The position numbers were made by a program, and so were the translations under genes. A stretch of DNA of 29,303 bases from Sperchopsis tessellata (taxonomy: Eukaryota > Arthropoda > Insecta > Coleoptera > Hydrophilidae): positions 1 through 29,303 of the forward strand of contig JAWQRN010000461.1 of NCBI GenBank assembly GCA_033557685.1, written 5' to 3'. The notes under the pieces were generated by a model. The model saw nothing but the letters and a program-made list of their open reading frames with translations, was not told the DNA's origin and made no database searches. Numbering within the stretch: the first letter of the stretch is position 1; each line of letters starts with the position of its first letter. Positions 10,401-22,400 of this stretch are shown in pieces.

Positions 10401-13400
10401 GGCCTCATGAAATAAATGTATAATTATTCTCCAGCAGTGTAAGAAAATTGCAGGGACGTGTACCTGCAAAGCGGATTCTGGGAAGTGTACACATGTAAAT
10501 GTTACACTACTCTTCCTGGATAGGTTAGTATTTCCTACTACTATTAGCTATGTCAACTGTAAATATTTATAATAGTTTTAAATCTAAAATAATGTATTTT
10601 TCTTTGTTGTTATGGCCTGAACTTCAATTAGTTTTAGAGGTTGTCATAAGATTGCATGTCAAATTTGGTATGCAATCTTATTACAACCTCTAAAACTAAT
10701 TCCAGTTGAATTAAATTTAGTTTCAGCCTTCTCCAACATTAAAAAAATCGTCAGGTTTGAAATGTTCTCCACACACGACCATTGTGTTTGATACTTTCTT
10801 CCCAATTTTCAAAAACATGTACCCATACTTTTAGTTTGGCTTTATCCTTGGGAAATATGTGAAAAGAAAAAAAGTTGCTTTACAGCGACAATAAGGCACC
10901 GAACAATATTTATTTCCCTTCCCTGTTACTTTTGTAACTTCCACACCTAATCTTATGTTCTTCTGTCCTCCCATCCATTGTGAAATGCACGCTAAACAGA
11001 TCTGACAGCTCAAACCAATTCACCACCAGAGAGTTGCACTTTTACTCACCAGATGTCAGCCACTATGGTTGTAAACACGAATGGCACAGTCAAAAATTGT
11101 AAAATTTACAAAATTACTTCGGTTATGAAAAATGAATATTTTTTATGCAGGGATGATATCGGCCCCTTGTCGTTGAGAGGGCCGAGTGTCAAATTATTTG
11201 AAAATAATACCTTGATTGCTTCTACATATTAGGAATATCAAACAATAGTAACGCATACAAAAAATTAACTAAATAATAAAATATAAATAAAAAACTAATT
11301 CCATCTGAGGCAGTTGCTGGGTGGATTGAGTAGCTCAGTAGCTGTCACTGCCAGTCCCAAGCCCGGGTAAAGGAGGAGGGTTGGACGATGGGCTAATAAC
11401 CCATCCCCGTAAAAAGACATTTTTACGAAACCTGAAGAGGGCCTGCTAGTGGCAAATCAGCAATCAATATGTTAATATCTAAATGTTCCATATATCATAC
11501 GGATGTCAAGTTTTTTTTCTAATATAGGGTAACATATTCAACGTCTTTTTAAATAGCAGCTTGCACTAAAACTATCTTCCTCTTATGATTTGTGGAAATG
11601 TTGAGCCTTCATTGTATTTTCCGTTAAACTATTGGCAAAAATCACCCGGATATATAGTTTAGAACCCTATATTATGGCTTATACACGTGTCTTTTTAAAA
11701 TTTTGTCTATGTCCCACTCCAAATTCCCTTTTGCATATGTTTTAGGTTGAACTTTACACAATGAAACTTTTTAAACTGCTTACCAATCTACTAAAAGTTC
11801 TTCTATCAGGTTACCGGTGTTCAGATTATCTCACATAAAACAAATTACTTACGATTACTGAGATATCATCACATTCGTATGGTTTTAACATATCATATTT
11901 TTCATAATTTTCAATAGTTAACACTTAAGCATATGAATGCTTTGACAACTACTATTCATATGTCAATTGCTAAAATAATCCAAAAACTATTTTTTTTTTA
12001 AAAAAACATTTACTCTCAATATATATATGGTTAAAATTTTTACTTGTTGTACAATAAGAACAAACTACCGTAAAATACTTATAATATTGACTTTAGAAAA
12101 AATAGGTGGGCCATCTGTTGGTTTCTTTTTGAAGTGCGTGTTATTTCAATAGTTTGCAACACTGACACATTTGAAAGTGATAGAAGTGTAGTGTCAAACC
12201 TCCACTGTAAGAAATGAATCGTTTTAAGACTGAACAAAGCTGGGAAATATTCAAAAATTATTTTCAAAGTTGGTGTTGCGTTGCAGAAACTGTGCGAAAT
12301 TTGAAAAGAAAATTTGATTGAAATGAAGCCCCTTCAGCGGCTGGTCTAAGAAAACTCATAAAGAAAGTTCGTGAAACTGGCATGCTTGCGGATAAAAAAA
12401 GCTATCGGTGTGCTAGTCCGGTGCGCACAGAGGAAAAAATTGCTGCTGTTGCCCAAAGTGTGCTTGAAAACCCAAGAAACTCAACTCGTCACAGAGCTCA
12501 ACAACTGAACATCAGTCGCATTTCTCTGAGGAGAATATTGCATAAAGAACCAGCCGGGGTAGTCATTTGAATGAAAATGATTTCCAGAAATAATCAGGAG
12601 TACTCTCTTCAATAAAGCAACAATCATTGAAAAATATTGAACGGTGTTGTTTTATTAGCAATTTTAAAAAGAAACGAACAGATGGCCCACCTTTTATGAC
12701 AAATTAATATTATTAAGACAAACTAATATTAACATCTGGGAAAGTGGCATAACGCGCAGGCTATCTGTGTGTCCGGGTATGTAGGGCCATGTAGACGCAT
12801 ATAAACATGTGGTCGAAGATGGCGAGCGTTCTGGTGAATGTACTTCCAACAAAATGATTAATAACTTCTTAAATTCTTAAAAATTCAATACCAATGTGAA
12901 TACTGTGTCTCTAATCTCAGCTCAACAGGCTCTAAGCAAGCAGAGAGTGAGTAGCTGATTCTCTTCTCGACTTTAAATTGTAGGTCCCCCTATACTTCTA
13001 GCACATAATCAGTATTGGAAGAGAAAACCATATTTCAGTATGGAATGAAAAGACTTAAAGAAGAAACAAACCAAATATTAACTAGTTTTACAACAGATGT
13101 TTTCTTATTTGAATGGAAGTCTATCGCATTTCATATTTTCCTATTGTTTCTGACAACTTATTTGAGACACATTGTCATGTTATATGTAAAAGTAATCAAG
13201 GTATTTTTTGCAAAATATTTGACAAACGACCTTCCCAAAGGCTAGGGTCCCAAAATAACTTTTATAACAATCCTAAATGAGTTAAAGAGAATTTCACTCA
13301 TTTGACATATTTTTAAAGATAAATTTCAATAGTCTCAGTTTAAAAAATATAAATTTGTACCATACCATTTTATAAATTTTATATGCCTGCAGTCGATGAT

Positions 13401-16400
13401 GCTGATATAAACTGGCTAAAAATGTTGATAAAGGAAATTATAAATTGTTAATTCAATAAAATGCAGGTACTCTAAAGAAAAATCTCAAACGTGGAACGTA
13501 CTATAACATATTGCTATATACCTATGAATTAAACACCCTCTGTTTAACAAGTAACGTAATATATTTGTTAGAATATTACGAACCCTTAATCCGGGTGGGT
13601 GTAATAGTGTTTAATTATAATTTAGTTTTTAAGGAATCAAGTATTTAATAAATTGTTTTTTCTATGTGTTTTATGAGTTACTGTGTGTTTACATATAAAA
13701 TGAAAACTTGTTGATATTACTGGGAATATTTTTGTATTACTCGGGTGTTTATTATCTTACGGATTGATTAGAATGTAGTGAGCGTAGGGTCTGTGTTCAA
13801 GGCCCAATGGTGCTTGGTTTTTGTGATCAGGAAAAAAATCTATATGGTGTTCGTCATACAGGAGAAACATAAAACATAAATGATAACCACGTGCAAGTAA
13901 AAACTCAGTTCCAGTTGCAATATGGACGCAGAAAAACCCCCAAGTGTGGTAGCCTAATTCCTTACATCGCTGACTGGTCATAGCAGCAGAAGCAAATAGA
14001 CGTTAAATTACGAAAAAAAGGATGTAAATCTGGTATGTGTGCTTATCATTATATATAACAGAACTAACTAATGACCAAATTATAATCAGCTTCATCAATA
14101 ATTTAACTATGATTTTTATCATTAATATAAAATAGCCAATTTTTACAGATGGTTCAAAGAAAAATCCTCTTACCTTATCAGTCATCCTATCCAAGAAAGG
14201 TTTAATATCTTCTTCTTCTGCATGGAAAAATCGGTTGGGTACATTTTCTGCAGCACTATACGTTAATAGATCTATAGCAGTTAGCCTTGCTTGCTTTCTA
14301 GTGGGCACAAATATTATAACAGGTTTGTGTGGACTATGTCTAATAATAGCATTGTATACAGGTTTAGCCATGGCGATCAATCGGGAGGCATTGTGTGTTA
14401 TATTGATACCTTGTACGTGAAGTTCAAGAGGTATTGGTCTAACACTTGGATGGAAATTAAAGGTAGCATTCGCATTGCATCCCAACCACTGAGATACATC
14501 ACGATAGTCTGTTAAAGAAGCAGATAGAGCTACAATCCTTATCTGTCTTTCAATTTGTGATGAAATGTATCTCATTCTCGAGCACACAATTTCTATAACA
14601 GGCCCGTCTTCACCTCCAAGCAAATGTAGCTCATCTACAATAAATAAGTGTACGTTTTGTACATTTTTCCTTTGTTTCCAACGTCTAGAGAGGACATCCC
14701 ATTTTTCTGCAGTTGTAATGACAACTTGTCCTTTTGCGAGTAGTTTTAAATCTGTGCCGGTTTCCCCCGTCAAAAGCACTACTTTTTTAGCCAGCAGCTG
14801 GCCAAATTTATTGTGCCAGTCGGCAAATATCAATTCAGCCAAAGCGTCCTTCGGCACCAAGTATACTGCTCTTCCATCTGGATTCTGTTGAAACAATCTT
14901 AAGATGGCAAATTCTGCAATTGTGGTTTTTCCCGAACCAGTAGGAGCTCCAATAAAAATGTTATCATCACTGTTATATACAGCATTGAAAACCTGTGTCT
15001 GTATAGGATTGAATTGTGGAAATTTCTCAGCATATAAACTTTCAAACTTACTGTTCCGTAGAGCAGTAATAGGCAAAGGCTGAAGATCTAGCAGTTCTGT
15101 AGAAGGAAAATTCTTTTCTGGCAAATGCAAATGCCTGAAAGATACCGGAAGTTGCGTTTCAGCACCAATCCATCTATCAGAAACTATTCTTAAGAAATAT
15201 TGTGGAGGCAATGGTTCAAAAATGGGAACAAAAAATTTGACCAAATGTTCATCGGTAGCAAATTTTGCTTTGAGTAAAAAGTACTCATTGTGAAGGATAA
15301 CTTCAGAATCAACATCTTCCACCAGTATCCAAAATGCTTCGGACTGACCATGCAATTTTTCATCCCACTGGAAATCTGGAGTAATGGTTAACTCAACTCT
15401 TAAAGTCGATCTGGTAATGGGTTGAATATGAGTGGACAGCTCCAATTTGGGGAACTGATGCACATATTTGTGTATAGTTTTTCCCAGTTTTGGCACGCGA
15501 ATAAGCTCACCAATCTCATTAGGTCCCAAATCGTATAGACGTTCCCATGGGAAATTTTTCTTCTCAATTTTTTTCACGATTTCTTCTGGCATTTTCCTAA
15601 ATTGCCTGAGAGGAGACATTGATTGCCACATTCTCTTGTCAATCATTTTGCATAATGACAAAGATTTATCAGTCAACTGTGCCCAACCTCTATGTAGAAC
15701 AATTTCGAATATCGCTCTCATTAATCTAGAAGCAGATTGGGTTACGTACACCATATCTGACATTAAAGCAAAACCTTCCAGTTTTAGCTGAGATATATAG
15801 GCTTGCAATAAAACATTTACTTTGGCACTTGGTTCTTCTATGCTTTCTTTAATTGGTATAGGAACACGCTCCATCAATTTTTGCAATTCTAATTTTTCTT
15901 CTTCCCTTACAGTAATATTTTTAAATTCTCCTGACAGAGAAAATACTCGGAACAACTCTATTTCACTGAGCATAGGCTTCAAGAGTTGATTGTAAGTTTG
16001 CATGGTATCATGAGTACAATAATAATGTGAAGCGATTCTACCTAACTCAGTTACTTGGAATTGGCCAGTTTTTCTTTCATATTTAACTAATCCACTTCGA
16101 TCTAAATGTAGTGCTGCTGTATGAATTAAATCTGCTCGGTGTTGCTCTAAAAATGGGTCTAGCTTGATCTGATCATGGGATATTCCATACAGTGTAGGCT
16201 GTCGTAACATTCTAATATACAAATAAGTATAGCCCACCCAAGTAACCGCATCTTTAACATTTTGAATGCTGCCCAATACAACTTCCGCATTTAACATATC
16301 GGGAAGTTTAGACACAAGCTGTGACTCAATAGGTAACTGTTGATTTAACAACGATAGATAATACTGAAGCTCACTGTGGTTTGTAATTAATATTCCTTCA

Positions 16401-19400
16401 CCTTTCGTATCATATTGAGGTCTACCAGCTCGACCTAACATCTGCAAGACATCCAAAGCTCCAAGCTCAACCCATCGCCCTTTCTCAGGGTTATATATTT
16501 GTGTACCCTTTATAATTACTGTATGTGCTGGCAAATTTACACCCCAAGCTAAGGTTGCTGTTGATACAAGCACTTGTATGTGCCTGTCAGCAAAAAGATC
16601 TTCAACTAAAGTCCTATCAACTCTAGTCATACCAGCATGATGGATAGCAAAACCGTAAGGCAACAAATCTTTCAATTCTTGATTTTTAACTTGTTCAGCT
16701 TCTGTTCGTAACACTTCCATAGAAGCTGATCCTTCACGTAAAAATTGTCCCAAACTATCTTTTTCTAAGCACATATCACGAATGGCCCTAGCAGTTTTTC
16801 CAGTTTCTTTCCTTGAGTGAACAAAAATAAGTACTTGATTTCTTCCGGCATGTTCCATTGTCTTTTCATAAACAATTTCATTCATTACCTGATATCTTTT
16901 CAAAGCCTTCTTTTCTGTAACTCCTATGTATTGTTGCTCTAAAGCCACAGGTCGGAAACTATTATCAAAATAGAACAAACCAGTTTCCGGTTTAATTCTC
17001 AAAAACGTAGCTACATCTTGATAATTTGGCAAGGTAGCTGATAATCCAACAAGCCTAACATCTTCTTGTGTTGATTCGATCATTCGGATGGTTCTGGCTA
17101 CTAACGCCTCTAATACAGGTCCTCGTTCGTCGTGCAACAAGTGAATTTCATCAATAATTATTAGTCGCACTAGTGAAGTAAATGTTTTCTCTCCACCCTT
17201 TCTAGTAATGATGTCCCATTTTTCTGGTGTACAAACAATTATCTGAGTTGCGGCAATTTGTTCTCTGGTCAACTGATGATCACCAGTCAATTCAGAAACG
17301 GTTAAGTTGTAATTAGCAAGGCGTTTTCCAAAGTTTCCCACCATTTCTTGCACCAATGAACGCATGGGTGCTACGTAGATAATTTTGAAATCATCTGCAT
17401 TGATAGTTCCATCTTCATTAATGTGTTTACCAATTTCTCGCATCATGCAAAGAAGAGCAACGTTTGTCTTACCGGCACCGGTTGGGGCACAAAGTAATAA
17501 ATTCTCATCTGAATCAAGAGCTGTTTTGTAAAGTCGACTCTGAATACGATTTAATGTTCTAAAGCCTTCAAAGACTGGTTGAACATAGGTTGGAAGTTGA
17601 TCTATAGGTTGGAGTTTTTCATTATCTCCGTATGGCTTAGGCTTCAATGCTGGTACATGGACTTCTTCGTAACCTACAATAAATAGTTTATTTCATTAAT
17701 GTAAGATTTTGACCATGATAAAGAATTAAAATCAATAAGAGACATATATGTCTAAAATAATTTGAAATTGCAGTAACTGTGATTTCAACTTTTAACAAAA
17801 TATTTTGTTGAGCTTAACAAAATAAACAACTGAATTTATTATGTATTTTACCTTTTCTCTGCTTCCTAAAGGATCCGTCAGGCAATTGACACCTTTTATT
17901 TGCCATAAAATGTGATCCTTGAGTAAAGACCAAATCTTCTAAGTCTATTAATTGTCGTGACCCAGCAACTTGCCCTGCAGGTCCTAATTCATCTTCATCT
18001 GCTTGATCTTTCCTTCTTGAAGATCTTGATGTAGTTTCGTCATCTTCTCCATCATCTTCACCTTTTCCTGTATCTAAGAGCCTCAATATTCTTGCCAGAG
18101 ATGGATCTTCTGTCATTTTATCCTTTATTTTTTGCCTTTCGGAATCACTTTGAGATTTTGCCAGTAGTGTACAATACAAAACTGAAATAAAAAATATTTA
18201 TTGATTGTTTATAATAGAAATTTAATAGATACAATGTTAATTATAAAAAATGTTGTTATATGATAATAAATGATATAACCAAATCAGGTACATATCAAAT
18301 AGTATGTAAGTACTCAGTTTTGAATATCAATAGCGCAGGTATATATATTATTTTTTTATTTTTTTTTGTTGGGGACACTACCAGCGCACGCGCCTGAGTA
18401 AGTGGTCCTCATGAATAAGCCCAGCAGCCCGGGACAGCGGTAACGCATTACTTCAGGCTGCTAGCTGTCCTAATTTTAGGCCGTTTTTTGCCCTGTCCCC
18501 TTTCTGCTTTCGCTATTAGGGGTTTGGGCCGTCATTTAACTTACATTCACTAACTTATTCACAACACAGCACACACCATCACAGACACTAATCTGCATCA
18601 TGCACATGAATTTCTGTTTCTCTTGGCCTATAAACCCACACTATGCCGTTGCCTTTTGTCCTTTGCTTTCCGTTTCATTATGGCTCCAATCATACTCCTT
18701 TTTATGTGCCATTGTCGCCTAGTCTTTAGCATAGCTCCTATGATGTTATCAGGTACAAGAACCTCTCCTATTTCTGCGTAGACAGTGTACCTTTCGACAA
18801 GCCACCTTGTGCATATAAACACAGTATGCTCAGGTGTGTCCTCTACCAGCAACTCGACGGCTGCACAGCAGACACAGGTGTTCCGTCTTGTCTCCCACCT
18901 TACCCGGTACAAATATTGCCTGAAACACCCGTGACCCATCAGAAATTGTGATAATTCATACCTGATCTCTCCAAATCTCCCCTCCACCCACAGCTGAAGT
19001 ACAGGAATAAGCCTACGGATCCAACTTCCTTCGTCGACGTTCTCCCACTCTGTCTGCCATCTTATCATCAGCATTATCCTTGCGCCCCTTTTGGTTGCCA
19101 GTCTCATATATATTTCCCTCCTCTTCCTGGCTAATAGTTACACTGGAGGAATGCTGGCCACCACCTGTGAAACAACTCCGAACACCATGTGATAAGCCCT
19201 GCATACACATAGTGGCATCCCGCGTTGGCAACTCTGTAATCTCGCCCGTGTATGGCTGTATTCCATGGTATCCGACCACACCTCCGCCCTGTATAGCATG
19301 GAGGATTGGGCTACCGCACTTAGTACTCGCCCCTTTCCACTTCCAGGTCCGCGTATGTTAGGCATAAGTCTGGCGAGAGCTGCCACTATTTTGGTTGTCT

Positions 19401-22400
19401 TGGCCGCCACGTCCTCTATGTGCGCACTGAAATTTCTTAATGCATTCAGGACAACTCCCAAGTACTTAATAGTTCTCTATGGAACAGTACCTTACACCTG
19501 CTACCTCAAATGCGATATCGCCTAGCTTTCTTCTTCCAGTGAACATCACCGCCTCGGTCTTCTCGGATGCAAGTCTGAGTTTATGTTCCGTCATCCATCT
19601 GTTAATCGATGAGAGTGCCTCAACTGCCATTTCCAACAGTTCGTACTCTGTCCTTGCCACGATGACCAAAGCCAGGTTATCAGCAAATCCGACAAGCGTG
19701 ACTTCGTCCCGCTGCTGTCCCTAGTAACCCGTTCAGAGCTTGGGCCAATTACAGAACCCTGCGGCACTCTGCTACTTATTCTCATTTCCTCGGTGAGAAT
19801 GCCGCCTTTCAGTCTTATGCGAAGACTATCCAAATAACCTCTAATAATCCGAAGTAGGTATGGGGCTACACCTTTTTTCATCAAACCATGATCTTCTCGT
19901 CCACCGTGTTCCCCTAACTGCTTCCTCTACAATCCCCAGCACTATCCTGATTACATCCACAGCAAACCTTCCGTCTCTAAAACCGAACTGGGTCTCAGGG
20001 AGTCCGCCACATCTTTGTAGCTCCCCGAGCTGCTCAACCAACCTCCCCGTGACGTCCAGGAGGTAGATCGGTCTATAAGAGGTGGCCTCCTCCAGTGGTT
20101 TATTACCTTTCCTGATCAGCACCATCTTCCTCTGCTCCAGAAAAACACCATCACCAATTATGCCGTTCATTGCTCGTAGTACATACTCCGGCTGCTCCAG
20201 AACCAGCGTTTTAACTATTTCTGGCGGTATTCCAACAGGACCTGGAGCCCTCCCATTTCGTAGCCGGTCTACAGCAGTTCTTAGTTCAGTCTCGGTGAAT
20301 GGAGGCATATCTGTAACAGGTGGCTGCTTCCACATCACTCGCTCGTGGACAGGGAAAAGGGTCATTACTACCTCCCTCAACCTGTCCAGGGGATCACATG
20401 TTACAGGAGGTGTGATTCAAAGGCTTTGCGTCGCTTTCCTGTAACTTCCCCCATTCATCTTGCTCTATTTCCTCGCTAAGATCCTTTCATTTAGCCCTAT
20501 TTACTTTGGATATGGCACTGTGGAGCTGCTTTCTCGCGATTGTATATAGATGTTTTAGTTTGCAACTTTGCCCCGTGCCCTCTTGCCTCCATGCCGCCCA
20601 AAGATATACCCTGCTGGCTCTAACTGTCTCTCATCTAAGATCGCCAATTTCTTCCGTCCACCAGTAACCCTGCCTCTCTCTTCTGTGTCCGCCTCTCCAA
20701 GACAGTATTGCAGGCACTCGTGAATACTCTTATCAAGCCCTCCGCGGTTGTGTCAGGTGCCTTGTCTATCTCCACACTCAGTCCATGCACCAGCAGTTCC
20801 ATGTTGAGGCTTTTCAGTGACCACCCTTTCACTATCTGACTGTGCAGGGGGTTTTGCAGTATGGTCCTCATTGTGAACCCAATGTATTTGTGTTCGCTGA
20901 GGGTCTCTCTATTTAGCACCTTCCAGCCGGTCACTTCAGCGGCCATACTTGTGCTTGAAAACGTTTGGTCAAGGACTGATTCTGTTTCTCCCTCCTCGAA
21001 AGTGCAAATCCCAGGAATATTGAGTAGGAAGAGATCTAGTCCGGCAGCCCAGTCTGCTACCAAGTTTCCTCTTCGGTTTGTATTAGGTGGCCCCGATTCC
21101 ACGAACTTTGCGATAAAATCGCCCTCAACTAGAACCTTCTTTCGCTGCCCTCTCACACTAACCGCCAGTGCGTCTAAAGACGCAGTAAACACATCAATGT
21201 CGCCATTTGGGGAATAGTAGCAATTATAAATCAAGAAAAGTGAGCAAACGTAATAAAATGTTCAAACAAAGTAAATATTACCCTGGAATAAAGCCTTTCA
21301 CAGGTCTAGTTGAATTCCAATCCCAAATAGAATGATGTACCTGTACGAACTAAAAATACAAGTGCCCATAATTCCCCTCCAAATAAATATTTCGGCTTGA
21401 TATTTTAAATATTGTTAAAAAGGAAATTTGCTGTCTTGTGGTTATTCATAATTAATGAAAAAAACAGAATGTTGCCCTTCCACAAATTGTATAACTATAA
21501 CGACCACTTTCAACCGTTCAGATAATTATCAAGCTTGATAAGTGCTTTGGACAATATGAAGACAGCACCTGAGTTATTTATATTTTAAACACATTTAGTT
21601 CTATCATTTTTCTATCATCAATGAAGAACTGAGTTGTAAAAGAAAAACATCCCTGCTGGAGATTTTAATTTTCCAAAAAAGTTACACAGAAAAATACGTC
21701 AAAACTAAGTATTCTGCACCAATAAACTCACAACAAACTACTGCAAACTGTACAATAGTTGTGACACAAAATGTAAAGTTAATCTAATTTTGAAGCATTA
21801 TTCATTAAAACGCTTATAACTAGAAAACAGATAAGTGGTCCATGCATACAGAGGCTACTAGAAGTATAAAATTCAACTTACTCATCTGTCTGTGCTTTTT
21901 CAATATTTTAATAAAGTCAAAGCAATCGTATCCGAGTAGTAAAACCAGTTGATTTTCACATTCTCTGTCATCATTGGCATCTCTTAATACATTTAGCACT
22001 TCTCCAGCTTTTGCCTGGGACACCATAGCATCATCATATATTTTAGACAGCCTTCGCTGTAGCCAGTAGGCATCTATATCAAGTGGATGTAAGGCTTTTT
22101 CTTTTTTCATTTCTTCAACACCACCAAGCTGAAAGAGAATTAAAATTATTACAATCATGTCAAAAATGTATGAAAAAATTATTTAAAAGCAGCTTATGAA
22201 TTATTTGAGGAAATATTAATATTTTTCCAACAGTCAGACTGAATTTTAAATGCAAAGGACTTGGGCAGGAAGTAATACATTACTGCCTACAAATGAGAAG
22301 CAAAAACACATGGCAAAAGATCAAAGAGAATAAGATTATGGAAGATATAAGAGAAACATGTAACCACTCAAATGAATTTGAAGGAAAATAATTATGTACT

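Larger units (their letters stand above)
9804..14173 (-). other. BRR2 intron 7 (4.4 kb, expanded by mobile DNA)
   Basis: The donor GTAAGA is at 14173 and the acceptor CAG ends at 9804. It contains a near-perfect hairpin (10626-10701), a THAP-domain fragment (10735-10975), an RTE-like 5' fragment (11306-11460) and a deleted mariner-family element (12104-12692). The remainder (9804-10620, 11461-12103, 12693-14173) is AT-rich with no recognised gene. Confidence 0.85.
18351..21240 (-). mobile_element. R1-clade non-LTR retrotransposon, 5'-truncated, frame-broken
   Basis: On the minus strand, in order. Endonuclease (21234-20635): NCYYSPNGDIDVF, VLVEGDFIAKF, RRGNLVADWAAGLDLFLLN. Reverse transcriptase (20380-19466): LRNGRAPGPVGIPPEIVK, SYRPIYLLDVTGRLVEQL, ETQFGFRDGRFAVDVI, RVPQGSVIGP, FADNLALVIVA. 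C-terminal region: LMPNIRGPGSGKGRVLS and a zinc-knuckle-like CVCC with EDTPEHTVFICTRW. Order and wording match the arthropod R1/TRAS/Waldo clade. The 3' end runs into an A-rich tail (18367-18351 as read on the minus strand), and the 5' end stops inside the endonuclease. It is markedly more GC-rich than the intron around it. Several frameshifts make it inactive. Confidence 0.85.
18182..21881 (-). other. BRR2 intron 5 (3.7 kb, contains R1-clade LINE)
   Basis: The donor GTAAGT is at 21881 and the acceptor CAG ends at 18182. About 18351-21240 is LINE. The flanks 18182-18350 and 21241-21881 are ordinary AT-rich intron. A 16-bp palindrome TTATCAAGCTTGATAA lies at 21526-21541. Confidence 0.85.

Noticed and set aside
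10194..10469. 91-codon minus-strand frame in intron 7 (SDPNAMFADTMKRYG)
   Set aside because: It overlaps a plus-strand frame of similar size and matches no known family. Possibly transposon debris.
13757..13981. 74-codon minus-strand frame in intron 7
   Set aside because: The composition looks coding-like, but there is no recognisable domain, no splice context and no terminal repeats. Not enough to call a gene.
14003..14173. C-terminal extension of the long minus-strand frame past DRMTDK
   Set aside because: A GTAAGA donor lies at 14173 and the family sequence resumes exactly in exon 8 at 9803, so the extension is intron.
19080..21217. many plus-strand frames of 70-120 codons
   Set aside because: They are antisense shadows of the GC-richer R1-clade LINE, whose real reading is on the minus strand.
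21526..21541. 16-bp palindrome TTATCAAGCTTGATAA in intron 5
   Set aside because: Short palindromes of this size occur by chance in 29 kb, and nothing around it gives it a role.
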